Of a stretch of DNA of 64,000 bases, positions 35,301 through 46,049 are shown one piece after another. The notes under the pieces were generated by a model, which made no database searches, had not been told where the DNA came from, and was given only the letters and a program-made list of their open reading frames with translations. Both the position numbers and the translations under genes were made by a program. Location: assembly GCF_002865645.1 (NCBI RefSeq), contig NW_020194552.1, forward strand, positions 1,178,001 through 1,242,000. Reading direction: 5' to 3'. Numbering within the stretch: position 1 is the first letter of the stretch; every line of letters begins with the position of its first letter. The DNA comes from Hyaloscypha bicolor E (lineage: Eukaryota > Ascomycota > Leotiomycetes > Helotiales > Hyaloscyphaceae).

Positions 35301-36876
35301 ATGGAGGTGATACCAGTTCTCCCAACAGATCAACACAAACCAATCGACAACATCCGGACGCGAACCTTCTTCATCGTTGATGAGCAACTGGATGAAGACA
35401 CCCTTAGAAATGCGCTGGACAGGCTGGTCAGGGATCACTGGCGGAAGCTGGGAGCGCGACTCTTCAAACGACCTCGAGATGGAGTGCTCGAGTGGCACCT
35501 CCCCAAAACATTCGATGAGAAGTACGTCCTGTTCAGGTGGTCTTCCAAGGAGTACGATCATTCGATAGACAAGGCCGGCCTCCCAAAAACCACTCCACCT
35601 GAACTGGGTGTTGTTCTGCTCCCTTCCCCAGAAACTTTCGACAAGTGGTTCAGACCATCAGACTGGCCATTTGAACAAAAGGATGAACCAAACGCGCCTC
35701 TGCTCCATGTGCATATGTCTACATTTACCGATGATACCACGGTCATTGCTATCAGTTGTCCACACACGGTTGGGGACCAGTACGGATTGGCGAACATCAT
35801 GAAAGCGTGGCTGGGCTTGACTAAGGGGGAGCTACCTCCGGCTATGGTTGGATTCAATGAAGACGTAATCCCGAAGGGGAAAGAATATTCTGAATACAAA
35901 AAGGAGGAAATAGTCCGGAAAGGGAGGATGAGGGTACGGCGTACAGGAGAGTATCCTATGATCCTCCTGGGGGCAATCCCTGACCTGATTCTTCGTCCGA
36001 ATGAGGAGAACCACTCGCTGTTCGTCCCTGTCCCGGTGGTGGAATCACTGAAAGAACGCTACACGAAAGTCTTGAAGGAAAAGTACGGAACAGACCCGGG
36101 TCTCACTAATGGCGACATCCTCACGGGTATCCTCATGAAGGCAAGTTCCTAAAAGTGCGCATATAAGTTTCAACATTACTTACCGGTTCAGTTCTCCCAA
36201 ATACATAGAACTTCAAAGCGGAAGGTGTCCATGTCGCAGAGTGTCAACCGTGAGCTACGTTTCCTTCCCAGACCTCAAGATCTCGCTCACTGACGCAAAC
36301 CTTTCAGTGCGACGACGCGTACCCATGCTCGAAGGCGATACCGCCGACGCATTTATCCACAATTCCCTGCACTGCTCCACCGCACACTTCAAAATGGAAC
36401 CCTCCACACCAGTCGCCGAGATCGCATACCAGAATCGGCTAGCGCTCAAACAGGCTCTGGATCCAAAAGATATTGAGATCGGCATGAGTGTTGTCAGAGA
36501 AATGGTCCGCCGTGGACAAAACATTTTTACCTGCGAGCCGCTCGAGAGGTCCTACCACGTCGCGAGTTGGACTTCAGCTTGGAGGCCTTTGGATTTTACT
36601 TCCGTCGTTAGGGGACAAGGGAAGGTGAAAGAGGGTTCGAGAAGACCGAAGTTTCTAGTCTTAGGAGAGGGGAGGCTGTCTACGCGTGGGGTGGGAAGAT
36701 GTGAGTTACCCCCTGTGTTTGATTGTCGGCGGGAACTAATGCTTTTCCGTTTAGTCATCGCTACCATTATGTGCAAGACGGAGGAAGGCTACTGGTGTAA
36801 TTTCGCGATTCCTGTAAAGGGGATGAAGATGGTCGAGGAGTATTTGAAGAAGGATCCGATGTTGAAGCTTCTTTGA
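35301..36876 (+). CDS. HXXXD-motif acyltransferase (BAHD/trichothecene acetyltransferase-like)
   Basis: Four exons: 35301-36140, 36219-36249, 36308-36700 and 36755-36876, giving 461 residues. The family transfers acyl groups from CoA to alcohols or amines of small molecules in the cytosol. The catalytic HTVGD motif is at 155-159 in a normal context (SCPHTVGDQYG). The C-terminal half carries NGDILTGILMK, MSQSVNLRRRVPMLEGDTAD and IAYQNRLALKQALD. The usual DFGWG near the end is not seen; DFTSV is at the equivalent place, which occurs in fungal members. The first intron appears to use a GC donor (GCAAGT) because no GT option keeps the frame. The third intron (54 bp) has a length divisible by three and no stop, so it could be retained. 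Start: the first ATG; the ORF is open upstream but has no earlier Met. Confidence 0.82.
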
Positions 36877-37318
36877 AAGATATGGAGCTTCCTTCCACAG
36901 GGTTACATTCTATGCTATATTTTTATTATATAGATTGGAGAAGAGATGAGTGTATGAGTAGCGAGGTTCTATAATTCCCAAAACGCCAGAAACCAATGCC
37001 GAAAAAATATCAAATTGCCTCGAATTACTTGCCACCAATTTACCCCGCGCACCACTTTACACCTCCACGACCTTAACTTGTACCTCCTTTCGCATCACTC
37101 CACTCCTCTCCCTCTTCCTCTTGTAGTGTAAACTGTTGGAAATCAGTTCGTAGCAAACATAGTCTTTCTGAAAGCAATTTGATTTGTGGTTGGATGAAGA
37201 GGTAGGAGCAAGTACTACTTCCTGGTTAGCCGCTAGTCTGCCAAATATTTTCCGTACGAGATACATAAATAATCTATGGTCTATATAAAAGAAATAGAAA
37301 TTAGAACCGTATTTGATT
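36877..37318. other. Short intergenic region
   Basis: This should contain the 3' end of the acyltransferase transcript. The ORF at 37057-37266 (minus) has no motif. Nothing else was seen before the MITE. Confidence 0.4.
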
Positions 37319-37326
37319 AGACTAGT

Positions 37327-37874
37327 CAGTGTGTCAAATGAGTAGAGTAGAGTAGAGTAGAGTAGTGGGTCCTACTCATACTCTACTCATACTCTACTCA
37401 AGCTACTCATGAGTAGTATGAGTAGTGTGAGTAGGTACCTACGTGACAGTTGCACGTGACAAGTTAGCCTAATTGGGTAAGCCTCCCATCTAGCGCCTCT
37501 CTAGCGCCAAGTTTCTACCCAATTAGGCAATGGCATTGCTTAGTAAGCGAGCCAAAGGTCAAGAGGAAATTAAGATTCTAAGAAGCATAACTAGTTTATT
37601 ATTATGGAAAATTAATATTTAGCTAGTCTTATACAAGCCCTAGCTTACCTTTCCTGGGGCCACTTAATAAATATCTTTATTATTTAATTATTATTAAATA
37701 AACCTTAGTTTATTATTGTCACGTGACGGCTACTCATTACTACTCATACTACTCATGAGTATATACTCTACTCTACTCAAATTTTTAGGACATTACGCTA
37801 CTCATATTCTACTCACGCTACTCATGAATATTCATGAGTAGCATGAGTAGCATGAGTAGTTCTTTGACACACTG
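37327..37874 (-). mobile_element. hAT-type MITE, 548 bp, intact ends
   Basis: It has the same 12-bp inverted repeats as the other copies (CAGTGTGTCAAA and TTTGACACACTG) and a perfect 8-bp target duplication AGACTAGT at 37319-37326 and 37875-37882. The sequence is close to the reverse complement of 17579-18143, including the GAGTA/ACTCA subterminal arrays, CACGTG sites and the GCCATTGCCTAATTGG region (reversed here). There is no ORF. Confidence 0.9.
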
Positions 37875-37882
37875 AGACTAGT

Positions 37883-38410
37883 TAGTCTAACCAACTCTCC
37901 GCCCCTCAAAAAAATAAATAATAAGGAAACTACCAAAGGCCCGCACTAAAACACGCTCGATTTCACTAAAAACTCTCGAAAACACCCCTCTCTAAAAAAT
38001 TAATATCTTAGCTTATAACGCTTTTATTAATAAGCAATCTTTTAATATATATATCCAGCTAGAAACTATGCCCGTTCTCACCTTCCATAAGTTACAACTG
38101 CCTTCGGCTTGTCTAAATAAGCGGCTTTAGCGAGGTTGAAATAGCGCAAATAGGAAGTTTGGAAGTAAGAAACACAGTGATGTGATGAGATAGTTTCCTG
38201 TCAGCTTGATAGAGTGCGAGGTTTTAGTGTTGACTCTATCATTCATTTTGGAAAAGCAAGTAAGTATGTTCTTTGCTGGTTTGAGGATGCGACCCTGAGC
38301 TGCAAGTTGCCACTGTCAATTTTTAGAAAGTATGGAATTGATGAAGTTCGTTAATACTTTGCTGTTACTTAGACCTGAACTTGCTAGGAAAGCGGCAGTG
38401 AGTAGGGAAA
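37883..38410. other. Intergenic region
   Basis: A short motif CACTAAAACACGCTCG lies near 37948 and resembles the ends of the TA-flanked element at 40937-42179, so it may be a terminal fragment of a relative. The right part should hold the 3' end of the acidic-protein transcript. No gene was seen. Confidence 0.4.
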
Positions 38411-40036
38411 CTACTCGTCGTCCTCCCCATCACTGTTATTATCCTCTTCTCCATTCTCATTTTCGCCTCCAATGTTATACTCTCCGCCGTTGTCATCTTG
38501 CTCCTCGCCTTGCTGCTCGCTTCCTTCTTGATCGCCTCCCTCATACAGCCCGACTTCATTCTCTCCACCCTCATACTCCCCATCCTCAGCACCTCCTCCA
38601 TTCTCGTTCTCTCCACTTTCTGGGTCTTGCTCCTCTTGAATGAGATCCTGTGGCTCTTCTTCACCATCTCCTTGTTTTCCCTCATCCTCATTCTGATAAG
38701 TGTGCGCAGGCTCATCATCAGTTCCATCATCTTGCACCTCATTGTACTCTCCTCCCTCATGATTGAAACTGTTGGAGCCTTCCTCCTCGTTTCCAAACTC
38801 GTGCATCGGCTCTTGACCAGCGCCTTCCTGGTGTTGACTTTCATTGTGCCCACTCCCACCAACCGCAAAATCATGACCTCCATCCTCGCCAGCTGGAGCG
38901 CCCCGGTGGCCGTGAATTTGCTCATCAAGCTCTTTGCTGATACCTCCGTATTCCGAAATTGCCATTTCTTGCACCTGATAGTTGCTTGTCTGTGATGTAT
39001 CATGGCTTCTTTCCTGAGGGTGAAGAGGTGCAGCAACTGGAGGAGGGCTCGCCGGGTTGGAGAATGCAGCCACGGGAGCTCTTGGAGCCTGAACTGGTGC
39101 CTCTGAGACAGGTGCGGGGGCTTGCTGAGGCTTTGCTTCTGTAGGAGTGATACTCCTTGTGGTTAATGTTGCTGGGGCTGTGCCAGGGACGCCAGTTGGT
39201 TTCGAGACAGTCTTGGCCAGTACTGCAGGAGATTTGGAAATTGCAGTTGTCGGTTTCACCGCTGCCGAAGCAGAAGTAACGCTCTTTGGATCTGCCACTG
39301 GAGCCTTTGGCTTGCTGTTGAGAAGTGTTAGACCAATATACTGAAACCTTCTAGGATGAAGGAAAACTTACTCATCGTCATCACTTAAAAGGTTTCCCAA
39401 AGCTCCCATGAAGCCTCCTAGTTTTTCAATAACTTTGATCCCACCGTCAATGGCTTTGATAGTCTTGTCTGCTGCGTTGAGGGGTACGGGCGGGGTTGCA
39501 GCGGCTTGAATAGGTTCTTTCGCAGCTACCGCCTTTGGTGTGGTCGTTGACAACTTTGTTGGTACGGACTTGGAAACTAGTGGAGCACCAGGTGCCTTCG
39601 CCGGAGTACTCACCGAAGATGCGACTTTTGCCGCCGAGGAAGCTGGTGCACTTGATTTGGTGGCAGGTGTTGAAGCAGCTGGCTTTGGAGAAATTCCTAG
39701 GCCAGATATCGAAGATGTTGCTGTTTTGGCAACAGGCTTACTCATTGTAGCCATGGTTGTTGACGGCTTGCTAGTGGGGGTGGTCGAAGATGGTGTTGTC
39801 CGCTCTGGAGTTCCATTTGTGGACTTTGGAGCCGGGGCTGATCTCGAAGTTGGCGGCTTGTTCACAGTTATCGTTGCAGGAGCAGGAGTAGATGAAACCT
39901 GCTTCTGGACCGCAGGTGTCTCCTTTGGGGTAGTGTTTGCAATCGATGGTTCGGCGGCCACTGGGGTACACTTAGGCGCTGGTGAAGAACTGACGGCCGG
40001 GGCGGGTGTTGGGACCGTTGGCTCAACGTCTGCCAT
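38411..40036 (-). CDS. Large intrinsically disordered protein, Pro/Ala/Thr-rich with an acidic tail
   Basis: Two exons on the minus strand, 40036-39372 and 39314-38411, joined over a 57-bp intron with a consensus GTAAGT donor, giving 522 residues. Residues 1-180 are rich in Ala, Pro, Ser and Thr. One short ordered-looking segment, IEKLGGFMGALGNLLSDDD, lies just before the splice site. After a second Ala/Pro-rich part comes a long acidic tail of Glu, Asp and Gly with Asn/Gln. No domain, signal peptide or membrane helix is visible. Long ORFs on the opposite strand (38498-38995) and in another minus frame are shadows of the repetitive acidic codons. It may be a scaffold or chromatin-associated protein, but that is only a guess from composition. 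Confidence 0.75.
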
Positions 40037-40936
40037 TTTGATTTATTATTTCCGAAAGTGAAGAGACTGAAAGGAACTCAGATTTTAGTCGGGTGAGTTC
40101 TTAGAGGGAGCTAAAATTCATTTTGGTGGGAAATTCACAGCAATATGTACAGTACCTCGCCACATTTTCGGCCCCCATCTGCGTTTTCAAACTCCGCATT
40201 AACACCTGTCAATGGCCCCTGGAGATGTACAAAACTCTCGCCGCATTTGATGCTGACGTGAGACTCATTTCCCTCTAAAGATAGGTGCCAGCTAATGAGA
40301 TTCACTTGTGGCGGGTTTGTGTGGTTTCGGTCACTCATCGTGCAGAAACTAAAGGTGGCAGAGGCGGTCTGCGGTCACAGCTTTGAAGACTTTCAAGATT
40401 GCTCATCCCAAAAGTTCTCGAATACGAGCTTCCAAGTTCCATCTGGCCCTTACTGGTAAAATCGCTAGAAAGTTGTTGGTAATAATAAATTAAGCAATAG
40501 AGGGCTGTTGCGGAATCATGCACTGGACCCGAAGGTTCTTGATGTTGACCCCAGCTCCACCACACCGCCTCTCAAAAATCAATCGTGTAAAGCTTCTCTC
40601 CCTCGGTTGAAAGCTTAATTTGTCAGCTCTCGTATAAGATGTATCCTCATCCAATGAACCTGCAGAGGTTGTTCAGCCCTGCGATTTATCAGGGATGAGA
40701 AAGACTTGGCTCGGCCTTGTGAGCTAGATCCAGATTCGGGGCCGGGGGCGGAGAGGCCGCACGGAATAAATAAGCAACTATATGTAATCTTTATAGTAGT
40801 ACACATATAAGTTACTGAGTTTTAGAGAAGATCAATTATTTATATCTAAAATTAAAATTTTTATTATAAAGATATAATTTAATAATAACTAATTATTAAT
40901 ATATAATCGATTCCCCGTATTAAAACACGTCCTATA
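40037..40936. other. Intergenic region, possible tiny ORF, AT-rich at the right
   Basis: An ORF on the minus strand at 40135-40338 (67 residues, MSDRNHTNPPQVNLISWHLS then CGESFVHLQGPL) has protein-like composition but no assigned family; confidence in it is low. From 40.8 kb the sequence becomes AT-rich. A TTAAAACACGT word at 40920 just outside the next element repeats its end motif. Confidence 0.4.
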
Positions 40937-42179
40937 CTAAAACACGCGCTTAAGAAAAACACTTTTACTAATTAAAAAGTAACTACTTTATAATATTCTT
41001 TTATTTTTAATATATAGAATTCCCTAAGTATATAAAGCCTACTAATAGTATTAAATTATATAGATAATAAATATATTTTATAAAATTCTATTTTTAATAA
41101 TTTTAATAATTTTAATAAAAATATATTAATATTATATAATATTATAAAGCGAAAGAATTATAAAATTATTACTTCATTATAGTATTTATAATATATATAT
41201 TAAAATTTTATATGACTTGTTTTTTAAAAAGTTAATTATAAAACTAAAGATTTAAATTTTGAAATTTGAAATTTTAATAAAATTTTAATTTTAATTTATA
41301 AAAATAATATATAAAGAGAGATTTTAAATATAAAGATTTATAATTACAAATGTTTTTATTAATTAATATTAATATTTAATTATAATTAATTTTTTTATAA
41401 TAATTTTGAAAGAAATCCTCAAATTTATTTTTATATACTTTACTAATATATAACTAATAATATAATAATATTATCTTTATTAAGTCTTTAATAATTTGGA
41501 AATAATTTATAATTTTAATATAAAATATAAAAAATATATTATAAAAGTTATAATATAAATATTATATTAAATATTATTAATAAAAACAATTTATATTTAC
41601 TTTTATTTACATAAAGAGCTTTAAAATATATTTTTTAATTAATAAATATAAATAATATATAATATAATATTATTTTAAATTAAGATAAATTTAAAATTAT
41701 AAATCTTTATATATATAATACTTTTAATTAAAATAAAAATAAAAATAGTTTTACTATTTATATTATTTATAAATAAATTAAAGGAATTAAACATAACTTC
41801 TTTATTAAATTATACTTTATAAGAAATTTAAAAATTAATAATAATTTAATTTTCTTTAAACTTTTATTTAAATTTTCTTAAGAAATTATACTTTTTATGA
41901 AAAATCTTTTATATATTATAAATAGTATAAGTATTTTAAATATAAAATATATAGCTTTATAATAATTTATATAGTAATTAAAAAGTAATATTAAAAGTTT
42001 ATTCTTTTATATATATAAATATAAATTTAATAGTTATTATAATTATTATAAATCTAATATTATTATTATACGAAGTTATTATTCTATATAATTAAATTTC
42101 GAATTTCGAATTTTATAATAAACGGATTTGTAGTTATTTAGTTATTAAAGAAATAAAATTTCGCGAAAACGTGTTTTAG
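40937..42179. mobile_element. RIP-wasted DNA transposon flanked by TA
   Basis: The ends CTAAAACACG (40937) and CGTGTTTTAG (42179) are inverted repeats, each flanked outside by TA, as in Tc1/mariner-type elements. The enclosed 1243 bp is the right size for a mariner/Fot1-like element but is so AT-rich that no open frame survives. The classification rests only on the ends, TA flanks and size. Confidence 0.5.
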
Positions 42180-42355
42180 TAAGAGACTTCAGTTATAAAT
42201 CGAGTGAAATAAGAAATTATATTATAATTAAAAGATTTAATTAAGAGCCAATTAGAAAAACGCTCAATTAAAGTATAAAAGCTTTAGAGTATATATATAA
42301 AGCTCGGCTATATAAAGCAATTATATTATACCTATTAAGTAATTCTAATTATGAT

Positions 42356-42588
42356 TGTGACGGCGGGATCGAGGCAATGGCCAGGGCTCAAAGATCCAAG
42401 AATCTCATATATTGAAAATACTAAGCTAAAGAGAAGAAGGAGTGAGAGGGGGAAGAAGGAGTGAGAGGGGGAAGAAGGAGGGGATAAAGGGAGGGAAGTA
42501 CTAGCTAAAACCACTAAAACGACGGCTAGCTAGGTGAAACTAGTCATGTGACAGCCACCCCCCTTTGGCCCCAGCCAGCGCCGTCACA
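42356..42588 (-). mobile_element. Solo LTR, 233 bp, TGTGACGGC family
   Basis: It begins TGTGACGGCG and ends CGCCGTCACA, with a perfect 5-bp target duplication ATGAT at 42351-42355 and 42589-42593. Read on the minus strand it matches the LTR at 31735-31950 (GTCACATG, CTCACTCCTTCTT, GATCTTTGAGC). It contains a duplicated 22-bp purine-rich unit (AGAAGGAGTGAGAGGGGGA and copies) at about 42434-42482. It lies directly downstream of the ligase-like remnant. Confidence 0.78.
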
Positions 42589-42645
42589 ATGATACAGCCT
42601 TTCCACTGTATTCTTGGTACTTATCGTTACCTGACCATATATTAT

Positions 42646-43507
42646 TTAGCTTCCGAAGCCATCCAATTGCTGCGGAGAGGTGGATTGACGTTGTCTTAGC
42701 CCTGAGAAGAATTCGTTGTGGTCAAAGAGCGGAGTCTCTTCATGGGTTGGATGGTCTTGAACATGAACAAAGATGCTTAGATCACTTCCTCGAGACTCAT
42801 CGAAAGCTGCCAAGGATTCATTGGTCTTCTCATTCATCTCAACAGACCTCTCGATAGTCACTGCTTCAATGCGAAACGTATCTTTCATGCCGCCAATACA
42901 TTCTGCTTGGTCCCTTGGTATGATAGATCGTGCCACGAATGTTTGAGCTTCTGAGCCGTCGATTCTATGCTTGATGAAATGTGTAGAACTGATAGCTGTA
43001 AATCGCCATCTTCCCTTTTGCCCCAATTTCAACCTCAGCTTTCTGAAGTAAACGCTGAGCCGCTCTTCGCTCTTTGCGCACGGGTTTACGGCTTTAGGTC
43101 CTTTATCAAAGCTTCGACACTGTTGTAGCTTGCCGGGATGACCATAGCAGGGCTTGTGTCTATTATTTCCATCTCCATAGGGGTAATTTAATCGGTAAGC
43201 TTTACATAAGTTCCACACTTGCGGCTCGCCAATACCACTGCCCCATCAGCGACCGTACTGTACAAGACAGCTGCGTTTTCTCCTCCCCCGCCTTCTTCAG
43301 TCGAAACAGCTTGCCCTCTGCGATTATAGTTGACCGGCTTTTCAATTTTGCATCCTCACTCTCTCGCGTGCAACCGCCTTTGTAGAATCCCAAACTCCCT
43401 TCTCCTCCGCATGCTGTGGCAACCCCATCACCAACAGCTAGGAGCTTTCCCCCATCCGTGACATACTTCACAATTTCAACCCTTCCCTGTGTACTTAGTG
43501 CTTCCAT
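42646..43507 (-). pseudogene. Remnant of the N-terminal part of a biotin-protein ligase-like gene
   Basis: Minus-strand frames contain pieces in the order of the eukaryotic biotin ligase N-terminal region: IVKYVTDGGKLLAVGDG (glutamine-amidotransferase-like GG.Y/F.G.CAG segment), FYKGGC, then ENAAVLYSTVADGAVVLAS. After a frame change comes EERLSVYFRKLRLKLG, then HEETPLFDHNEFFSGL just before a stop. The biotin-binding catalytic domain that should follow is absent; the frame ends at 42646, 58 bp from a solo LTR. At least one frameshift is needed near an AAAA run (about 43277). The identification is by motif order from memory and is moderate. It cannot encode an active ligase. Confidence 0.45.
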
Positions 43508-44369
43508 TTACTCGTTTTCTTATCCTTCCGGGAACACAAGTAGCGCGCAGGAATCGCTCCGAGGTTGGTAGAGCAGCGCTTCAGTGTTGAGGGTAGCGAC
43601 ACGTACGAAGGCGACGGGCGAAAAAAACAGTCCAAATCCCTTAAGCGAGAATTTGCGTAATCTTAGCCTTGCGATAAAAAATTTGTCGTAATTGTAACTT
43701 GAATTTAATTCCAGCAAAATTATTATAAAAGATAGATCTGCTTCTTCTCTATTACACAAATTAAAAAGTAAAGAGTTTAGACGTTGTATTGAACCTTAGT
43801 GTGATTTTCCACAGGTAGCGATTTTGGTGTTCCTCGCGATTTGGCAGGTGGCCGGTTTTTTTTTCGCCCGTCGCCTTCGTAGTGAGGGAAGAGGAGCTGG
43901 CGGGGAGCTGCAAGACTGTGGGGTTGTGCTTGACTATTTCGGAGTAAATCACATATGGCCCCTCATCGACACCCCTCATCGATACCCACAATCGATACCC
44001 CGGGCCCCAGGGTGTCGTTTTACTTTTCCCCGAAGTGACTGACGATGGACGTGGGAATTGGGTAAAGTTAAGCTGCGCTATTGCTCGGCTACCAATCTTA
44101 GCGCTTCCAGGCCTCTAGGTGTCTCGAGGACCCGACGTTGCTAGATTCAAGCCCCTGGAACCGCTCCCCACTGATCCTTGACGCGCCTCTCTGTCACCTC
44201 GCAGAAACACCCACTTCTGTACTCATGCCGTCGGACATAACCCAAACCTGTACTTCGTCCAACCTGATACATGCTATCGCCTATACTCCGTGGGCCAAGA
44301 TCAATTGGAACTCTCCGAACACGGAGTCATGAAGGTCCATCGAGAGTAAGGAAATCTACTGCTGTCAGA
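43508..44369. other. Intergenic region with no supported gene
   Basis: There are short ORFs only. A small direct repeat, CCCCTCATCGA(C/T)ACC, occurs twice at about 43961-43986, with a third ATCGATACC at 43991. A TATA-free GC-rich stretch precedes the zinc-finger pseudogene. Confidence 0.4.
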
Positions 44370-45428
44370 ATGTCAACAAGCCAACAAAATAACAGACCCC
44401 TTCACCACACAGCCTTGAGCCGCCTGCCCGACTGGCCAAGGGAACCGAATGGATTCTACGTTGCGATCCTGCCACACCACATAAGCGTTGCGAAGTGCAA
44501 TAAGGACAATTTCTTGTGGCTCAAGGCGGGGACGATACGAAGCATACACAGCGGACGTGTGGAGATCGGAACGGATACCATTCTGGTTGGTGGGATGGAG
44601 ATTGTTATGGATGATGCCCAAATGCAAAATTTCGACCATTTCAAGAGCGGAACCGTTGTGCTTTGGGCGAACGAGGACAATTGACGATGGCACTACAATA
44701 TGTACCTGAGAAGGAGACATTGCTCGTAAGGACAGCGCCTGGTGGCAGGGCGCCGTTACCGGTGGTGTCTTTGAATCAGCAAGCTGTCGCAAAAGTGGAG
44801 CCAGTGCAGGGAGAGAAGGAAGAGAAAGGGCCTACACCGCCGACAGTGAGTACCTTCTTCGTGGCCTTGGATTAGGTATAGAGCTGGGAACTGACGCGGG
44901 ACAGGACCCGGAATCGGTGCCAACCACTCTCTTGAGATGAGAACAAGTGAGAAAGGAGCCGAACAAAAGGTGCCTTCTTGTACTCTCCGAAACCAGCCGT
45001 GGATCCAGTGGTATTCAAATCTATTGCGTCGATTGTCCCAGTGCCCCCTGAAAGTACCTGACGGCGAATCCATCTTCACCACTTTTTCGAATTTTCTGAG
45101 GCATATTGACACTGTGAACCACAGGGCTCAGCTGAAAAGGAGAGTGCAATTGCTACGAAACATCGACTTGGATCTGAGCTGTCGGTTTGCTGGCTCTGGC
45201 GTGCATATCGCAGCGAACAACCTTGGCACTCCTTTTCCGCACATTTCCTGTCGTCTATGCCCAAGCTGGGATCCAAAAATTGGCTTCGGGGCGAATATTA
45301 CGGCTGTTTTATCTGCCATCCAGATACATGTGACATCTAGTGGGCATTCAGGTGGCACCAAGGCGGGCGACAAAGCAGACACGGTACACTTCCACTTCGT
45401 TCTCCCCCTCCACCAAGCTAGTAGCTGA
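44370..45428 (+). pseudogene. Broken paralog of the three-finger zinc protein at 46982-48503
   Basis: It starts MSTSQQNNRPLHHTALSRLP and matches the downstream gene block by block: LPDWPREPNGFYVAILPH against LPNWPKGPGSFYVAILPH, NFLWLKA in both, and FDHFKSGTVVLWA against LDYFKSGVVVFWS. Frame breaks occur near 44680, where the ORF stops but coherent sequence resumes in another frame. Another break is at a run of five C near 45041-45045 inside finger 1: CVDCPSAP ends in a stop, while LKVPDGESIFTTFSNFLRHI continues one base over. Finger 2 (CRLCPSWDPKIGF ... GH) survives; the C-terminal finger is missing. Splice signals of the paralog are partly kept (GTGAGTACC at 44847). It is a decayed tandem duplicate. 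Confidence 0.65.
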
Positions 45429-45439
45429 CTCGAATCCAA

Positions 45440-46030
45440 ATGGGTCCACGGATTGCACCGATTCCTAAGAAAGCACTCACCCGGCTTCTTACGCTCCAAG
45501 AGCCCGAGCGCAGCTTCCAGTGGCTCCAGTCTCTGTCCGAAGAAGACCTAGAGGGGGAGATTATTCAAATTGCTCTCTGGGCAGCATATCAACCCTGCTT
45601 TGATAAAGCAGATGTACCTCTTCTACGCGCCGCTGATTTTATCAAAAACCTTGCGACAACTTTTCAGATAATGCTACCCTGCAAGTTGTATCGGGAGCGG
45701 ACAAAAAGTACGTGATCAGAGCGCATTCGATATCGAGCCACTCTAATCGCTATGAAAAGCAATGAACCTCAAACCTCCGGAATACAGAACAAGAAATCCG
45801 CAATAGCCTCTGTCAGTATGGTTGGGCCGATTGTTGTGCGTTTCCACATTCAACGCCGTTCCATTTCGCTGCTAACAATGCAATCTAGGAATCAATTCAA
45901 AGCAAGAAGCACCCTCCCCCAGGAACATTCCTCAAAGAGGTCCTATTGGAACGGCGGGAGGAAAACCCAACTCACCAACTTCAGATCAATGATGTACCAG
46001 GTGTCTGGAGCCGAGAGTGCAATGTGGGGA
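45440..46030 (+). pseudogene. RSC9-like chromatin-remodelling subunit fragment
   Basis: The ORF from 45440 (MGPRIAPIPKKALTRLLTLQ) includes QIALWAAYQPCF, LLRAADFIKNLATTF and, after a one-base slip in a T run near 45662, SDNATLQVVSGADKKYVIRA. This order matches the RFX-type DNA-binding region of fungal RSC9 (QIALWQAY, AADFIKNVSTTFS, VxGxxxKFVIR). Further on, CQYGWADCCAFPHS (about 45810) resembles its zinc-binding tail, again in a shifted frame. The N-terminal ARID half is absent. It is a remnant, not a working gene, and it abuts the truncated zinc-finger pseudogene. Confidence 0.5.
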
Positions 46031-46049
46031 ATGCCCATCCTACAGTGAC

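Noticed and set aside
38498..38995. 165-codon plus-strand ORF and a 223-codon second minus-strand ORF over the acidic-protein gene
   Set aside because: Both are shadows of GAG/GAA/GGN-rich codons: the first is a Leu/Ile/Ser-rich antisense reading, the second a Met/Arg/Lys-rich frame. The spliced acidic frame with a consensus intron explains the region.
43955..44016. ATCGATACCCCGGGCCC-like string resembling a cloning polylinker
   Set aside because: It sits inside a local CATCGA(C/T)ACC repeat, lacks the other sites in polylinker order, and the flanks are normal fungal sequence. It is most likely a coincidence.
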